Assembly: GCF_014230315.1 (NCBI RefSeq)
Contig: NZ_JACLAW010000008.1
Location: forward strand, 1-64,000
Source: Novosphingobium flavum
GTDB lineage: Bacteria > Pseudomonadota > Alphaproteobacteria > Sphingomonadales > Sphingomonadaceae
Direction: 5' to 3'
DNA length: 64,000 bases
The translations under genes were made by a program, and so were the position numbers. The notes under the pieces were generated by a model that worked only from the letters and a program-made list of their open reading frames with translations, was not told where the DNA came from and did no database searches. Positions 26,198-35,730 of the stretch are shown in pieces (position 1 is the first letter of the stretch; every line of letters starts with the position of its first letter).

Positions 26198-27328
26198 TCA
26201 GGGCCGGAAGAGGCGGCTGGCGAAATCGGCAAGTCCGGCGCGGAAGAAGCGGTAGTCGTGCCCGCCCGGATAGTCCGCCCAGACCGGCTGAACGCCGTGC
26301 GCCCGAAAATCGGCGAGGGCCTGCTTCTGGAACGGCAGGCGCGGATCGTCCTGCCCACACGACATGTAGAATAGCTTAGGCTTGGTCTTGGGATCGACGA
26401 GGTTCTTGTAGATCCCCGGGGCGATCTTTTCCGGGTCATAGGGCACGAGGTAGGAGGTGTAGCCGCTCGGGTTGGCGAGGCCGCCGAACGTGCCGGTGCC
26501 GAATTCGCCGACATAGTCGAACAGCGGTAGGTTGCGCATGCCCACGCCGAAGGCCGTGCCGCCGCCGAACGATAGCCCGGCGATGGCGCGGTTCGCGCGA
26601 TCGCCCAGCGTCCGGTAATTGCCTTCAATCCAGGGCATGATTTCCTGCGGAATCTCGCGCTCGAGCACAGCCACGGTCTCGGCGCTGGAGGCCAGGCCAT
26701 CGCGGATCGTGTTGTTGGGCATGACCACGATCATCGGCACGGCCTTTTTCGTGGCGATCAGGTTGTCCAGCACCACGTTGGCGCGGCCGATTTCTGTCCA
26801 CTCGGTCTCGTCCTGCGGGTTGACGAGATAGAGCACCGGGAAGCGGCGCTTCGGCTGGGAATAGTATTCAGGCGGCAGGTAAACGCGCATCTTGCGGGCG
26901 CGGTTCTGGATCCTGGAATAGTAACTGACGATGGTCAGCGTGCCATGCGGCACGTTCTGCGGCTCGTGCAGCCCAGGCGGCGTGCCGGGCACGGTGACAT
27001 CGCCCGGATTGACCCGGCCCCCGGCCACCTTGAACAGGTAGGCATAGAGCTGTGGCACCATAGGGTGGGTGGTCACCGACCAGACCCCGGCGGCATCCTT
27101 CGTCATGGCGAATTCCTCGCCCTCGACGATCACCGAGGCGGAAGGGGCTTCGGGCGCGGCAATCTTGAAGACCACGCTGCGGTCCGGCAGGACTTCAGTG
27201 GTCTTGAAGGTCTGGCGGCCAGCGCCTGCGACCGGGAGCGGTGACGGTGCTGCGGCCTGGCCGAGCGCAAGGTCGGGCCCCGCGCAGGCGGCAAGGGCGG
27301 CAAGCGATACCGCGAGGCGAAAATTCAT
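26198..27328 (-). CDS. esterase-D-fold hydrolase with N-terminal E-set domain
   Basis: A 376-residue periplasmic alpha/beta hydrolase. ATG 27328 lies seven bases after AGGAG, and a signal peptide ends near DLALGQ. Residues ~35-125 form a CBM48-like E-set domain (SVVFKIAAPEAPSASVIVEG). Residues ~135-375 are an esterase-D domain (RKMRVYLPPEYY, RFPVLYLVNP) with nucleophile Ser253 (GLSFGGG) and His in GGHDYRFFR. The same architecture occurs in feruloyl esterases of the XynY/XynZ type and, more distantly, siderophore esterases. It is cotranscribed with the PepSY gene. Confidence 0.87.
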   Translation of the reverse strand: MNFRLAVSLAALAACAGPDLALGQAAAPSPLPVAGAGRQTFKTTEVLPDRSVVFKIAAPEAPSASVIVEGEEFAMTKDAAGVWSVTTHPMVPQLYAYLFKVAGGRVNPGDVTVPGTPPGLHEPQNVPHGTLTIVSYYSRIQNRARKMRVYLPPEYYSQPKRRFPVLYLVNPQDETEWTEIGRANVVLDNLIATKKAVPMIVVMPNNTIRDGLASSAETVAVLEREIPQEIMPWIEGNYRTLGDRANRAIAGLSFGGGTAFGVGMRNLPLFDYVGEFGTGTFGGLANPSGYTSYLVPYDPEKIAPGIYKNLVDPKTKPKLFYMSCGQDDPRLPFQKQALADFRAHGVQPVWADYPGGHDYRFFRAGLADFASRLFRP

Positions 27329-27381
27329 GGACATACTCCTGATCTGGTCGGCGACGGGGCGCGGCGGTTGTTGGGGGCGGC

Positions 27382-28767
27382 TCAGAACCGGCCGGGCTTG
27401 CTCAGCCAGGCATCGACAAAGTCGAAGGTCGCCTTCCGGGTATTGCCATATTGCGGCTTGCAGGGGGTGAAGTTGTGCGTTGCCCCCTCGACCGCGGCAT
27501 AGGTCTTGTCCTTGGCGGCGAGGTGATCGAACACGATCTCGCCGGGCACGACGAAGTGGAAGCAGGTCATGGTCAGGATCAGGCTCGGCACGGTGATGCT
27601 CTCGGCGCTGCCGGGGGTGGTACGCATGCCCGAGCGCCAGTCGATCCCGACGATATCGTCGGCGGTCACGGCAAATTGCGGCGTAGTGCGGATCGCGTCG
27701 TTCTCGAGGAAGTGGCGCACCGAGTAGTTCAGCGTGGCGCAGCACAGGGTATCGAGGTTCTTGACGTCGGCCGCGCTGGTGGTCGGACGGACCGAGCGAA
27801 GGATAGTTTCGGTCTGGCTGCCGTCACCGCGCACGAGGATATGCGGCCGCTTGGTGTGGGAAAGCAGGCTGAGGTCGGCGTGATAGGGGCTTGCCCCGTT
27901 GCCGCCGTTGACCGCGCCAGGCACCAGGAAGGGCTCGTCGCCCTTGAACGAACCCTTACCGCTCTCCGCCGCTTTGAGCTTGGCCAACGCTTCCGCCACG
28001 GCCGCGTTGTTGCGCGCGCTCTGTGCGGCATAGAAGCGCTTGAGGAAGGCGGAGGAATAGGTTGCCGCACCGGTCTTCGCGTTGAATCCGTTCGCGGCGG
28101 CATACATGTCGAGCGCGGCGCGGCTGCGTTTGCCGGTGACCCCGAGGTAGGCCGGGTCCATCGCACTTGCCGTGTTGAACCCGCCCGGCGCCGGATCGAG
28201 CAGGACCAGCCCGTCGGCCTTGGCGATGCCGGTGGTCTGCTCGGTCTTGCAGGGGTGGATCATGGTGGGGCCCTGGCAGGCCGCCGGGCCCTTTTCGGCC
28301 AGCGCGGCATAGAAGGCCATCATCCGCCCGCCGCCGCTGTGCGACATGACGACGACTTTCTCCACCCCCGGCAGGCTGCGGGCATAACGCACGGCGGCCG
28401 AAGTTTCTGCGATCCCGTCGAACGGGCTCTCATCCTCGGTATAGGGCGTCACGAGCAGGACGCGGTATCCGCGCGTGGCCAGATCCGGTCCGGCCGGGGC
28501 GCCGAAGGTGGCACGGGGAAAGGTGAAGACCACGGCGATGCGCGATTTCGCGCCCGGCGCATTGGGCTCGAACAGCAGCCCATCCGCGCGGTCGGAGCCG
28601 AGCCGGACGAAGGTGGCGTGATAGTGGTCGGTGACGATCGGTCCGGTCGGGGCGGCGCTGGCCGCGCGCGGCTCCTCGGCCTCCTGCGCGCGTACCAGCG
28701 TGGGTGCGGCCGAGGTCAGGGCGGCGAGCGCTAGGGAGAGGGCGGCGGAGCGAAGGCGAAGCGTCAT
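27382..28767 (-). CDS. secreted alpha/beta hydrolase (paralogue A, intact)
   Basis: A 461-residue secreted protein with a signal peptide ending LVRAQ. It has an alpha/beta-hydrolase core with nucleophile Ser144 (VVVMSHSGGGRMM) and a probable catalytic His in VEGATHNFTPCKP. It is a tandem paralogue of the gene upstream (28820-30223), sharing YHATFVRLGS/FRVSFVRLGS, LPGVEKVVVM, FRSDG-like central repeats and the C-terminal block AKDKTYAAVEG. The family is unrecognised beyond the fold. The gap to the next gene is 53 bp, so it is probably in the same operon. Confidence 0.82.
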   Translation of the reverse strand: MTLRLRSAALSLALAALTSAAPTLVRAQEAEEPRAASAAPTGPIVTDHYHATFVRLGSDRADGLLFEPNAPGAKSRIAVVFTFPRATFGAPAGPDLATRGYRVLLVTPYTEDESPFDGIAETSAAVRYARSLPGVEKVVVMSHSGGGRMMAFYAALAEKGPAACQGPTMIHPCKTEQTTGIAKADGLVLLDPAPGGFNTASAMDPAYLGVTGKRSRAALDMYAAANGFNAKTGAATYSSAFLKRFYAAQSARNNAAVAEALAKLKAAESGKGSFKGDEPFLVPGAVNGGNGASPYHADLSLLSHTKRPHILVRGDGSQTETILRSVRPTTSAADVKNLDTLCCATLNYSVRHFLENDAIRTTPQFAVTADDIVGIDWRSGMRTTPGSAESITVPSLILTMTCFHFVVPGEIVFDHLAAKDKTYAAVEGATHNFTPCKPQYGNTRKATFDFVDAWLSKPGRF

Positions 28768-28819
28768 GGCGCGGTCCTTGGGGAAGTCGGGGGAGAGCGG
28801 CGGGGCGGTGTCCGAGGTC

Positions 28820-30223
28820 TCAGAACCGGCCGGGCTGGGCCAGCCAGCTGGCGACGAAATCGAAATTGCGCTTCTTCGTATCGCCGTATTCCGGCTTGCA
28901 GGCGCGGAAGAAGTGTTCCGAACCTTCGACCGCGACCAGGGTCTTGTCCTTGGCCGGAATATGGTCGAGCACGATCTCGCTCGGCACGACGAACTGGAAA
29001 CAGGTCGTGGTCATGATCAGGGTGGGAACCACGATCCCCTCGGCGGCGGTGGGGGTGGAAGTGGCTGAGGTTGCCCAGTCCACGCCCTTCACGTCATCCT
29101 CCGTCAGGGCGTAGTCGGGCGCGGTGCGCACGGCGTCGTTGGCGAGGAAGCGGCGCACGCCGTAGTTGCCGTTCTCGCAGCAGGCGCCAACCACCTTTAC
29201 GTCCTGCAAGCCGGTGGCGGGCCGGATCGAGCGGATCATTTGCGTGCTGCTGGTCCCGTCGGCCTTGAGCAGCAGGTAGGGCTTCTTGGTGCGCGAGAGC
29301 AGCGAGAGGTCGTTGCGGTGGAGGCTGGCAGGGCTGCGGACGTTGAAGGCGCCGGCCACGGTAAAGGGCTCGTCGTCGGCGAGGTTGCCTTTGCCGGCGT
29401 TGAGCGCGGCGAGGCGGGCCAGCGCGCGGTCGATCAGGGCATTGTTGCGCGCGCCCTGCGCGGCGAAATAGCGCTGGCGGAACGCGGGCGAATAGGCGGC
29501 AAGGCCGGTCTTGGGGTCGTAGCCGTTGGCGGGGGCATACATGTCGAGCGCCGCGCGGTCGCGCCTCGCCCCGGCGGGGCCGTCGCTATAGGCCGGATCG
29601 ACGTTGTAGGCCTTGGTCGGCGCACCGAGGCCGGGGTCGAACAGGATCACCCCGTCGGTTTTGGCGAGGCCCGTCACGGTCTGGGCATCGCACTTGTAGA
29701 GCAGTTCGGGACGCTGGCAGACTGCGGGGCCGCGCTCGGCCGCGCCGGCATAGAAGGCGGCCATCCGCGCACCAGTGCCCCAGCCCATCACTACAACCTT
29801 TTCCACTCCCGGCAGGGTGCGGCCAAATTTGATCGCCAGCGAAGTGCCCGCGATACCGTCGAGCGGGCTTTCCACCTCGCCCCGGCGCGAGCCGAGGTAA
29901 TTGCGCACCATCAGGACCCTGTATCCGCGCGCGGCAAGCCCTTCGGCGGGCGAGGCATCATAGCGCGCGCGGGGATAGGTATAGACGAGTAGCACACGCG
30001 GATCGGCGGCGCGGCCGACCGGTTCATAGAGCAGGGCATTGCTGCTCTGGCTACCCAGCCGCACGAAGCTGACCCGGAAGGCATCGGTCGCCACCGGTCC
30101 TCCGGCGACGGTCTGCGGCGGGGCGATCGGCGACGGGGCGCCCTGCTGGCCCGATGCCGCCGCCGGCATGGCCATGGCCGCGGCGATCGATGCCAATCCT
30201 GTCAGGGTGGTTGCAGGGCGCAT
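28820..30223 (-). CDS. secreted alpha/beta hydrolase-like protein (paralogue B, no nucleophile)
   Basis: A 467-residue secreted paralogue of the gene at 27382, first in the minus-strand operon, with GGAG nine bases before the ATG and a signal peptide ending ASGQ. The aligned nucleophile elbow reads VVVMGWGTGARMA, so Gly149 replaces the catalytic Ser144 of paralogue A. The histidine region (VEGSEHFFRACKP) is kept. The protein probably binds rather than cleaves, or uses another mechanism. The frame is open throughout, so it is not a broken pseudogene. It is divergent from the large TonB receptor. Confidence 0.8.
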   Translation of the reverse strand: MRPATTLTGLASIAAAMAMPAAASGQQGAPSPIAPPQTVAGGPVATDAFRVSFVRLGSQSSNALLYEPVGRAADPRVLLVYTYPRARYDASPAEGLAARGYRVLMVRNYLGSRRGEVESPLDGIAGTSLAIKFGRTLPGVEKVVVMGWGTGARMAAFYAGAAERGPAVCQRPELLYKCDAQTVTGLAKTDGVILFDPGLGAPTKAYNVDPAYSDGPAGARRDRAALDMYAPANGYDPKTGLAAYSPAFRQRYFAAQGARNNALIDRALARLAALNAGKGNLADDEPFTVAGAFNVRSPASLHRNDLSLLSRTKKPYLLLKADGTSSTQMIRSIRPATGLQDVKVVGACCENGNYGVRRFLANDAVRTAPDYALTEDDVKGVDWATSATSTPTAAEGIVVPTLIMTTTCFQFVVPSEIVLDHIPAKDKTLVAVEGSEHFFRACKPEYGDTKKRNFDFVASWLAQPGRF

Positions 30224-30831
30224 CGGCGATCGTCTCCTCGGGTGGTCCGGCGCCGGGACGCGCGGACGGGCTGGGTATCATCGACGCCGCGCGAGGGCCG
30301 GAGGGCGTTGAAGAGCCTGAATGCCTGGTCCCGATCCGCCGCCTTGTTACCGCAGCGGCCATCCCCGTGGCTCCCTTCGCGCCCGCCCTGGCCTGTCATG
30401 GCATGGCGAATCGTCGTTGGCGGATGGCTAGCCTGCGGCGAGTGCCGGGCGGATATAACAACTGTTATCCGTCGTCTGGCCGGGGCGTGTTCACTCAGTT
30501 GTGCCGGATCTGACGGGGCGCGCCGGTCGGCTGGTCGGGAAACGAGCTTGTTGGCGGCAATACGAATTCTGATCACGGTGCGGGCCGCGCGGCGATCGGC
30601 TGGGGGGCGGGTGCCGTGGCCCCGAAATCCGCAAGTCCTTACGCAACAAAGGCCCTTGCGGCGCGGCGCGGCGGGTGGTCCGGCGCCTCACGGGGCAAGG
30701 GGTGCCGCGATGGGTCTGCGGGCCGAAGGTTCGGGGCACCTGCGAAATAAGCAATCTGATTATCGCTGGTCCGGCAAGGCGCGTTACCCTGCAGGGCATA
30801 AGGCAAACATATAAATGGGAGGGATCTTGCC
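30224..30831. promoter_or_regulatory. 608-bp divergent control region without a gene
   Basis: No credible gene is seen between the divergent hydrolase operon and TonB receptor gene. A 14-bp inverted repeat, ATAACA-AC-TGTTAT (30455-30468), stands out in GC-rich DNA and is the best operator candidate. The AT-rich bases near 30745-30765 and 30800-30820 probably hold the receptor promoter; GGGAGG before 30832 is its ribosome site. The length leaves room for an undetected small RNA. Confidence 0.5.
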
Positions 30832-33828
30832 ATGAAGCGCCTTTTGGCTGTTACCCTGCTGGCCAGTGCCAGCATAATCGCCGTCGACCCGGCTCTGGCC
30901 CAGGACAAGGCGGCCGATGCGGAAAATACGGCGGACATCATCGTCACCGGCTCCCGCGTCATCACCAACGGTAACGAAAGCCCGACCCCGGTCACCACGC
31001 TGACCACCGATGCTCTCCAGGCCTCCAAGCCGACCACCGTGTACCAGGCGCTGCTCGAGCAGCCGCTGATCGCGGGCGCCAAGGGCGGCAAGCTTGCCGG
31101 TTCGACCGGGCAGGGCGGCAACAACAACTCGATTTCCTCACTCAACCTGCGCGGCCTCGGCGGCGTCCGTGGTCTGGTGCTGTTCGACGGCAAGCGCGTG
31201 GCGCCACAGAACCTCAACGGTGAAGTCGACCTTGCCCAGATCCCGCAGATGCTGTTGCAGCGCGTCGACCTGCAGACCGGCGGCTCTTCGGCGGTCTACG
31301 GTTCGGACGCGATCGCCGGCGCGGTGAACTTTATCACCAACCGCAAGTTCAACGGCATCCGCTTCGACGGGTCGTTCGGCGTTTCGACTTACGGTGACTA
31401 CGCGACATACGATTTCGGCGCCGCCTATGGTCATGACCTGTTCGAAGGGCGCGGACACTTCGAAGCCAGCGTCCAGTACCGCAACGATCCGGGCCTGCTG
31501 CGCACGGATCGTGACTACATCCAGGAGTTCGGTAAGACCCCGTGGCAGTTGCTCGGCAACGGCACGAGCGTGCCCTATTTCTATTCGAACATCGGTTTCA
31601 ACAACCAGGCGACCTATGGTGGCCGGATCAACCGCGTCAGCGGTCCAAGCTCGGTGTTCCTCAACGGGGTCGACATCTACAAGCTCGACTTCAGGCAAAA
31701 CGGGGTGGCGACGCAGTTCGTCAACGGCACGCTCGTGACCGGGTCCACCGAGCTCGGTGGCAATGGTGGCCAGCAGACGGAAATCGTCTCGCTCGGGGCC
31801 AAGGACAATTTCCTGCAGACCTTCGGCCGGTTCGATTATGACCTGACCGACGACGTTCATTTCTATCTCACCGGTTACTGGAACCGGGAGAATCAGTTCA
31901 ACTACCTGTCGAACACCCGCCTTTATAACGCCGGGGCGACCTCGGGCTCGACCGGCGGTGTCCTCCTGACCACCCAGAACGCGTTCCTGCCGGATGACAT
32001 CCGCGCCGCCTTGCAAGGCGCCGGGGTCACCACGTTCCGGCTCGGCAAGATCTTCACCGGCGCCAACGTCGATCCGATGAACACGTCGTATGTCAACGAC
32101 AACATCAACGTGAGCACCGGGCTGGAAGGAAAGCTGGGCACGTTCAACTGGGACATCGGCTACAGCCACAGCTTCAACAAGCAGAAGAACGTGTCCAACA
32201 ACACGTTCAACACCAGCCGTCTGCTCGCCGCGCTGGATTCGGTGCTGGTCAACGGCACCCCGACCTGCCGCGTCCTGACCCAGCCGCAGTTCGCCGCGCA
32301 ATATGCGGGCTGTATTCCGCTCAACCCGTTCGGCCCGACCGCGACGACCAAGGCGCAGTGGGACTACATCCGCCAGCCAACCACTTACATCGGGCGCACG
32401 ACCCAGGACTCGGTTTCCGGCGGCATCTCCGGTTCGCCATTCGAAACCTGGGCCGGTCCGCTCAACGTGGCGCTCTCGGGTGAATGGCGTCGCCTTGGCT
32501 ACTCGTTGTACAGCGAAGCCGAGGTGGCCAACGTCACGGCGCTGGACTGCGCCGGCCTTGGCATTCCCAACACCACCACGTCATGCGTGAATGGCGGCAC
32601 CACCTCGATCTGGCCGAATGGCTCGGCCAGCCGTCCGCCGGTCAGCCAGCGGGTGGTCGAGGGCGCGATCGAGGCCGACGTTCCGGTGCTCAAGGATGTG
32701 CCGCTGGCGCAGGACGTGCGCTTCAACCTTGCGGCTCGCCACGCGCGCTATACCTCGACCGGCAACGTCGTGATCACCGACCCGAACGTGACCCGCAAGT
32801 TCAACGCCACCACCTGGAAGGTTGGCCTGAACTGGCAGGTGAGCGACGCGATCAAGATCCGCGCCACCCGTTCGCGCGACTTCCGTGCGCCGAACCTTTC
32901 GGAACTGTTCCTGCCCGGTCGCACCCAGGCGCTGACCGGGACGACCGACTATCTGACCGGCGCCATTTCCGGCCAGAGCCCCGCCCCCAACGCGCCGATC
33001 GTGACGATGAGCCAGACCATCGGCGGCAACCCCAATGTCAAGCCGGAAGTGGGCTATACCACCACCGTGGGCGTGGTCCTGACCCCGTCGCCGGCGTTCA
33101 GCCTTGCGATTGACTACTACAACATCAAGATCAAGAACGCGATTACCACGGTCGATGGATCGCAGGTGGACATCCAGCAATCCTGCTATGCCAGCGGCGG
33201 CGCCTCGCCCTACTGCTCACTGCAGGAACGTCCGCTCGGCTTCGCCAACAAGGATCCGCTGACCAACGCCGCCACCAAATTCTACACCGCGACCCCGCTC
33301 AACATCGGTGAACTGCGCACCCACGGCGTCGACGTGGAAGCCAACTTCCGCACCGAGCTCGGCGGACAGCCGCTCTCGATCCGCGCCTTGGCGACCTATC
33401 AGCCGCATCTGCGATCGATCCAGCCTGGCACCAAGGACACCGACGCTGCCGGTGTCTCCATCCCCAAGCTGCGCATCCAAGCCTCGATCCGGTACAACCT
33501 GACCGATACCTTCCGCATTGACTGGACGACCCGCTGGCGCAGCCATCTGCTCAATGTCGATCCACTGCTCGGTCTGAACGTAAAGGACGGCTACAACTAC
33601 GTGAAGGCGGTGTCCTACTCGAACCTCAACCTTTCGTGGAAGGTCACGCCGGCGTTCGAGACCTACCTGAACGTCCAGAACGTGTTCAACCAGCGCCCGC
33701 CGGTCTATACCCCGCTTGCCAGCGGCAGCCCCTTCGCCAGCGGCGCGGGCGTCGGTGGCGTGGGCTACTACCCGGCGGACGACGCGATCGGCCGGTACTT
33801 CATCGTGGGCTTCCGCTCGAAGTTCTGA
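30832..33828 (+). CDS. TonB-dependent outer-membrane receptor, large
   Basis: A 998-residue receptor with a signal peptide (MKRLLAVTLLASASIIAV...DPALAQ). The TonB-box/plug start is ADIIVTGSRVITNGNESPTP, the plug repeats NLRGLGGVRGLVLFDGKR and GSSAVYGSDAIAGAVNFIT, and the barrel ends in Phe (GFRSKF). It belongs with the receptor at 49863 and the remnant at 44901 (shared VTGSR motif). It leads a unit with the carboxylesterase at 33938, separated by a stem-loop with a T run. Context suggests import of an ester-containing organic compound processed by the neighbouring hydrolases; the ligand is not identified. Confidence 0.94.
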   Translation: MKRLLAVTLLASASIIAVDPALAQDKAADAENTADIIVTGSRVITNGNESPTPVTTLTTDALQASKPTTVYQALLEQPLIAGAKGGKLAGSTGQGGNNNSISSLNLRGLGGVRGLVLFDGKRVAPQNLNGEVDLAQIPQMLLQRVDLQTGGSSAVYGSDAIAGAVNFITNRKFNGIRFDGSFGVSTYGDYATYDFGAAYGHDLFEGRGHFEASVQYRNDPGLLRTDRDYIQEFGKTPWQLLGNGTSVPYFYSNIGFNNQATYGGRINRVSGPSSVFLNGVDIYKLDFRQNGVATQFVNGTLVTGSTELGGNGGQQTEIVSLGAKDNFLQTFGRFDYDLTDDVHFYLTGYWNRENQFNYLSNTRLYNAGATSGSTGGVLLTTQNAFLPDDIRAALQGAGVTTFRLGKIFTGANVDPMNTSYVNDNINVSTGLEGKLGTFNWDIGYSHSFNKQKNVSNNTFNTSRLLAALDSVLVNGTPTCRVLTQPQFAAQYAGCIPLNPFGPTATTKAQWDYIRQPTTYIGRTTQDSVSGGISGSPFETWAGPLNVALSGEWRRLGYSLYSEAEVANVTALDCAGLGIPNTTTSCVNGGTTSIWPNGSASRPPVSQRVVEGAIEADVPVLKDVPLAQDVRFNLAARHARYTSTGNVVITDPNVTRKFNATTWKVGLNWQVSDAIKIRATRSRDFRAPNLSELFLPGRTQALTGTTDYLTGAISGQSPAPNAPIVTMSQTIGGNPNVKPEVGYTTTVGVVLTPSPAFSLAIDYYNIKIKNAITTVDGSQVDIQQSCYASGGASPYCSLQERPLGFANKDPLTNAATKFYTATPLNIGELRTHGVDVEANFRTELGGQPLSIRALATYQPHLRSIQPGTKDTDAAGVSIPKLRIQASIRYNLTDTFRIDWTTRWRSHLLNVDPLLGLNVKDGYNYVKAVSYSNLNLSWKVTPAFETYLNVQNVFNQRPPVYTPLASGSPFASGAGVGGVGYYPADDAIGRYFIVGFRSKF

Positions 33829-33846
33829 TGAAGCGATGATACCCGC

Positions 33847-33886
33847 TCCGGGCCGGCCGCCCTGCGCGCCGGCCCGGACGATTTTT
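33847..33886 (+). terminator. stem-loop with T run between receptor and esterase genes
   Basis: TCCGGGCCGGC (33847-33857) and its exact complement (33868-33878) form an 11-bp stem with a 10-base loop, followed by CGATTTTTGA. Only five T follow, so partial termination is likely. This would give more receptor than esterase message from one promoter. Confidence 0.75.
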
Positions 33887-33937
33887 GACGACGAGGCCGA
33901 AACGGCCCGGCCGGGCGCCGGCACAAGGAGAGACGCC

Positions 33938-35668
33938 ATGCAAACACCAGACCTGTTCCGCAGCCTGTTCGACAAGCACCGCCGGACGGGTCTGATGGGG
34001 GCTGCGATCCTGCCTGCGTTGATGGCGGCGCTTCCGCTGGGGCTTGCCTCGCCTGTCACAGCCCAATCGGCCTCCGCTGCGGCCAAGCCCGGTCCCGTTG
34101 TCGCCGTGACCGGCGGCAAGGTGCAGGGGCGCTGGCTGGCGGGACCGGGCGGGGCGGTGTTCAAGGGCATCCCCTATGCCGCGCCGCCGGTCGGCAAGCT
34201 GCGCTGGCGGGAAACCCAGCCGGTCAAGCCGTGGAAAGGCATCGTCCAGGCCGGTGACTATCGCCCCGGCTGCGGACAGGCGCCGACTGGCGGGGACAAT
34301 CCTGCCGGCGGGGTCGAGGATTGCCTCTACCTCAACGTCTGGGCGCCGCAGTGGCCCGCCCGGACGAAACAGCCCGTGATGCTTTGGATCAATGGTGGCG
34401 AATTGGCGGGTGGATCGGGTTCGCTTCGCGCGGGGGTGGAAAGCCTCGCACGCCACGGGGTGATCCTCGTCAGCCTGAACTATCGCGGCACTCTGCTTGG
34501 CATGATGGGCCATCCCGAACTGACCGCCGAATCCCCGCACAAGGCGGCCGCCGGATACGGCTCTTTCGACCAGTTGGCAGCGCTTCACTGGATCCGGGCC
34601 AATATCGCCAGATTCGGTGGCGATCCGAGCAATGTGACCGTCTTCGGCCAGTCGGGCGGCGCACACATGATCTCGATGCTGCTGGCCTCGCCGCAGACCA
34701 AGGGCCTGATCCACAAGGCGATCATCCATTCGGGCGCGCCGATGCAATCGGTCCGTCCCTATCTCACCAAGCGGGAACTGGAACGCATCGGCGAAGTCAC
34801 CGCCGATGTGCTGGGCGCGCCGAAGACCGGCACGATCGACTACCTGCGCTCGCTGCCGGCGGCAAAGGTCGTGCCGGCCATGGCCGAGGTGCGCACGCGC
34901 CTGCTCAAGAACGGCGGCGCGGCCTATGATCAGGGTGCGGATGGTTACATCGTGCCGCGCGCGCCGAACGAGGTCTGGGCCGCGCATCAGGAACTGCGTA
35001 TCCCGCTGATGATCGGCTCGACCTCGCAGGATACCATGGCCGCCGTCGCCGGCATCGTGCCGCCCGATCAGCATGGGGCGCCGGACGCGGTGAGCGCCTA
35101 TCAGCGCCAACTCGTCGAAGTGTTCTATCGCGAGGACGCCGATCTCGCCCAGCGCGCGATGCAGGCCTATGGCCTCGTCCCGGGGCCAAACGGCGTCTCG
35201 ACCTACGCGCCATACGGCTCGCCGCTGCAGCAGCAGACGACGGACCTCAATCACCGCTGTTCCGCGCTGATGTCCGCCGCGCTGCACAGCGCCATCGCTC
35301 CCACCTGGGTCTATGAGTTCTCGCGCAGCACACCAGGCCATCTGCCCTCGCACAGTTCGGAACTGCGCTACGTCTTCGGCTTCACCGACCTTGAGGATGA
35401 TGCCGCGCGCAAGCAATCCGACATTATCCAGACCTACTGGACCAATTTCGCGAAAACCGGCAATCCGAACGGGCCCGGCGTGCCGCAATGGGGTAGCTTC
35501 GAGCCGGCGAAGAAGGCGTCGATCGAACTGGCCCAGGACGGACCGATTGCGCGCAGCGCGATCCGCGAACAGGCCTGCGCGCCCTATGCCGAGAAATACA
35601 CCCGTCATCCCGGGCTGCTCTCGAACGGGGAAAACCTGATGATCCGCGGGATCGGCGGCAATCGTTGA
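33938..35668 (+). CDS. type-B carboxylesterase, secreted (paralogue of 22548)
   Basis: A 576-residue secreted esterase. ATG 33938 follows AAGGAG; a long signal region ends near TAQS. It matches the esterase at 22548 along its length (VVAVTGGKVQGRWLAGPGG, FKGIPYAAPPVGKLRWRETQ). The nucleophile is Ser239 (FGQSGGAHM) and the catalytic His is His472 (SHSSELRYVFG). It follows the TonB receptor after a leaky terminator and is convergent with a GntR gene. It probably acts on the compound taken up by that receptor. Confidence 0.9.
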   Translation: MQTPDLFRSLFDKHRRTGLMGAAILPALMAALPLGLASPVTAQSASAAAKPGPVVAVTGGKVQGRWLAGPGGAVFKGIPYAAPPVGKLRWRETQPVKPWKGIVQAGDYRPGCGQAPTGGDNPAGGVEDCLYLNVWAPQWPARTKQPVMLWINGGELAGGSGSLRAGVESLARHGVILVSLNYRGTLLGMMGHPELTAESPHKAAAGYGSFDQLAALHWIRANIARFGGDPSNVTVFGQSGGAHMISMLLASPQTKGLIHKAIIHSGAPMQSVRPYLTKRELERIGEVTADVLGAPKTGTIDYLRSLPAAKVVPAMAEVRTRLLKNGGAAYDQGADGYIVPRAPNEVWAAHQELRIPLMIGSTSQDTMAAVAGIVPPDQHGAPDAVSAYQRQLVEVFYREDADLAQRAMQAYGLVPGPNGVSTYAPYGSPLQQQTTDLNHRCSALMSAALHSAIAPTWVYEFSRSTPGHLPSHSSELRYVFGFTDLEDDAARKQSDIIQTYWTNFAKTGNPNGPGVPQWGSFEPAKKASIELAQDGPIARSAIREQACAPYAEKYTRHPGLLSNGENLMIRGIGGNR

Positions 35669-35702
35669 AATAATCGATCCGGCACTGACCTGATCGTTCA
35701 CG

Positions 35703-35730
35703 GGCGGAGGAAATTCACTTTTCCTCCGCC
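35703..35730. terminator. bidirectional stem-loop between esterase and GntR genes
   Basis: GGCGGAGGAAA (35703-35713) pairs perfectly with 35720-35730 around a 6-base loop. It spans the GntR stop codon and lies 35 bp after the convergent esterase stop. The A/T pairs at the stem top provide short T runs on both strands, but no external T tract exists. Confidence 0.6.

Noticed and set aside
33800-35701. A 633-codon frame antisense to the second carboxylesterase
   Set aside because: It is a codon-mirror frame; the sense frame shows the full catalytic machinery of an esterase.
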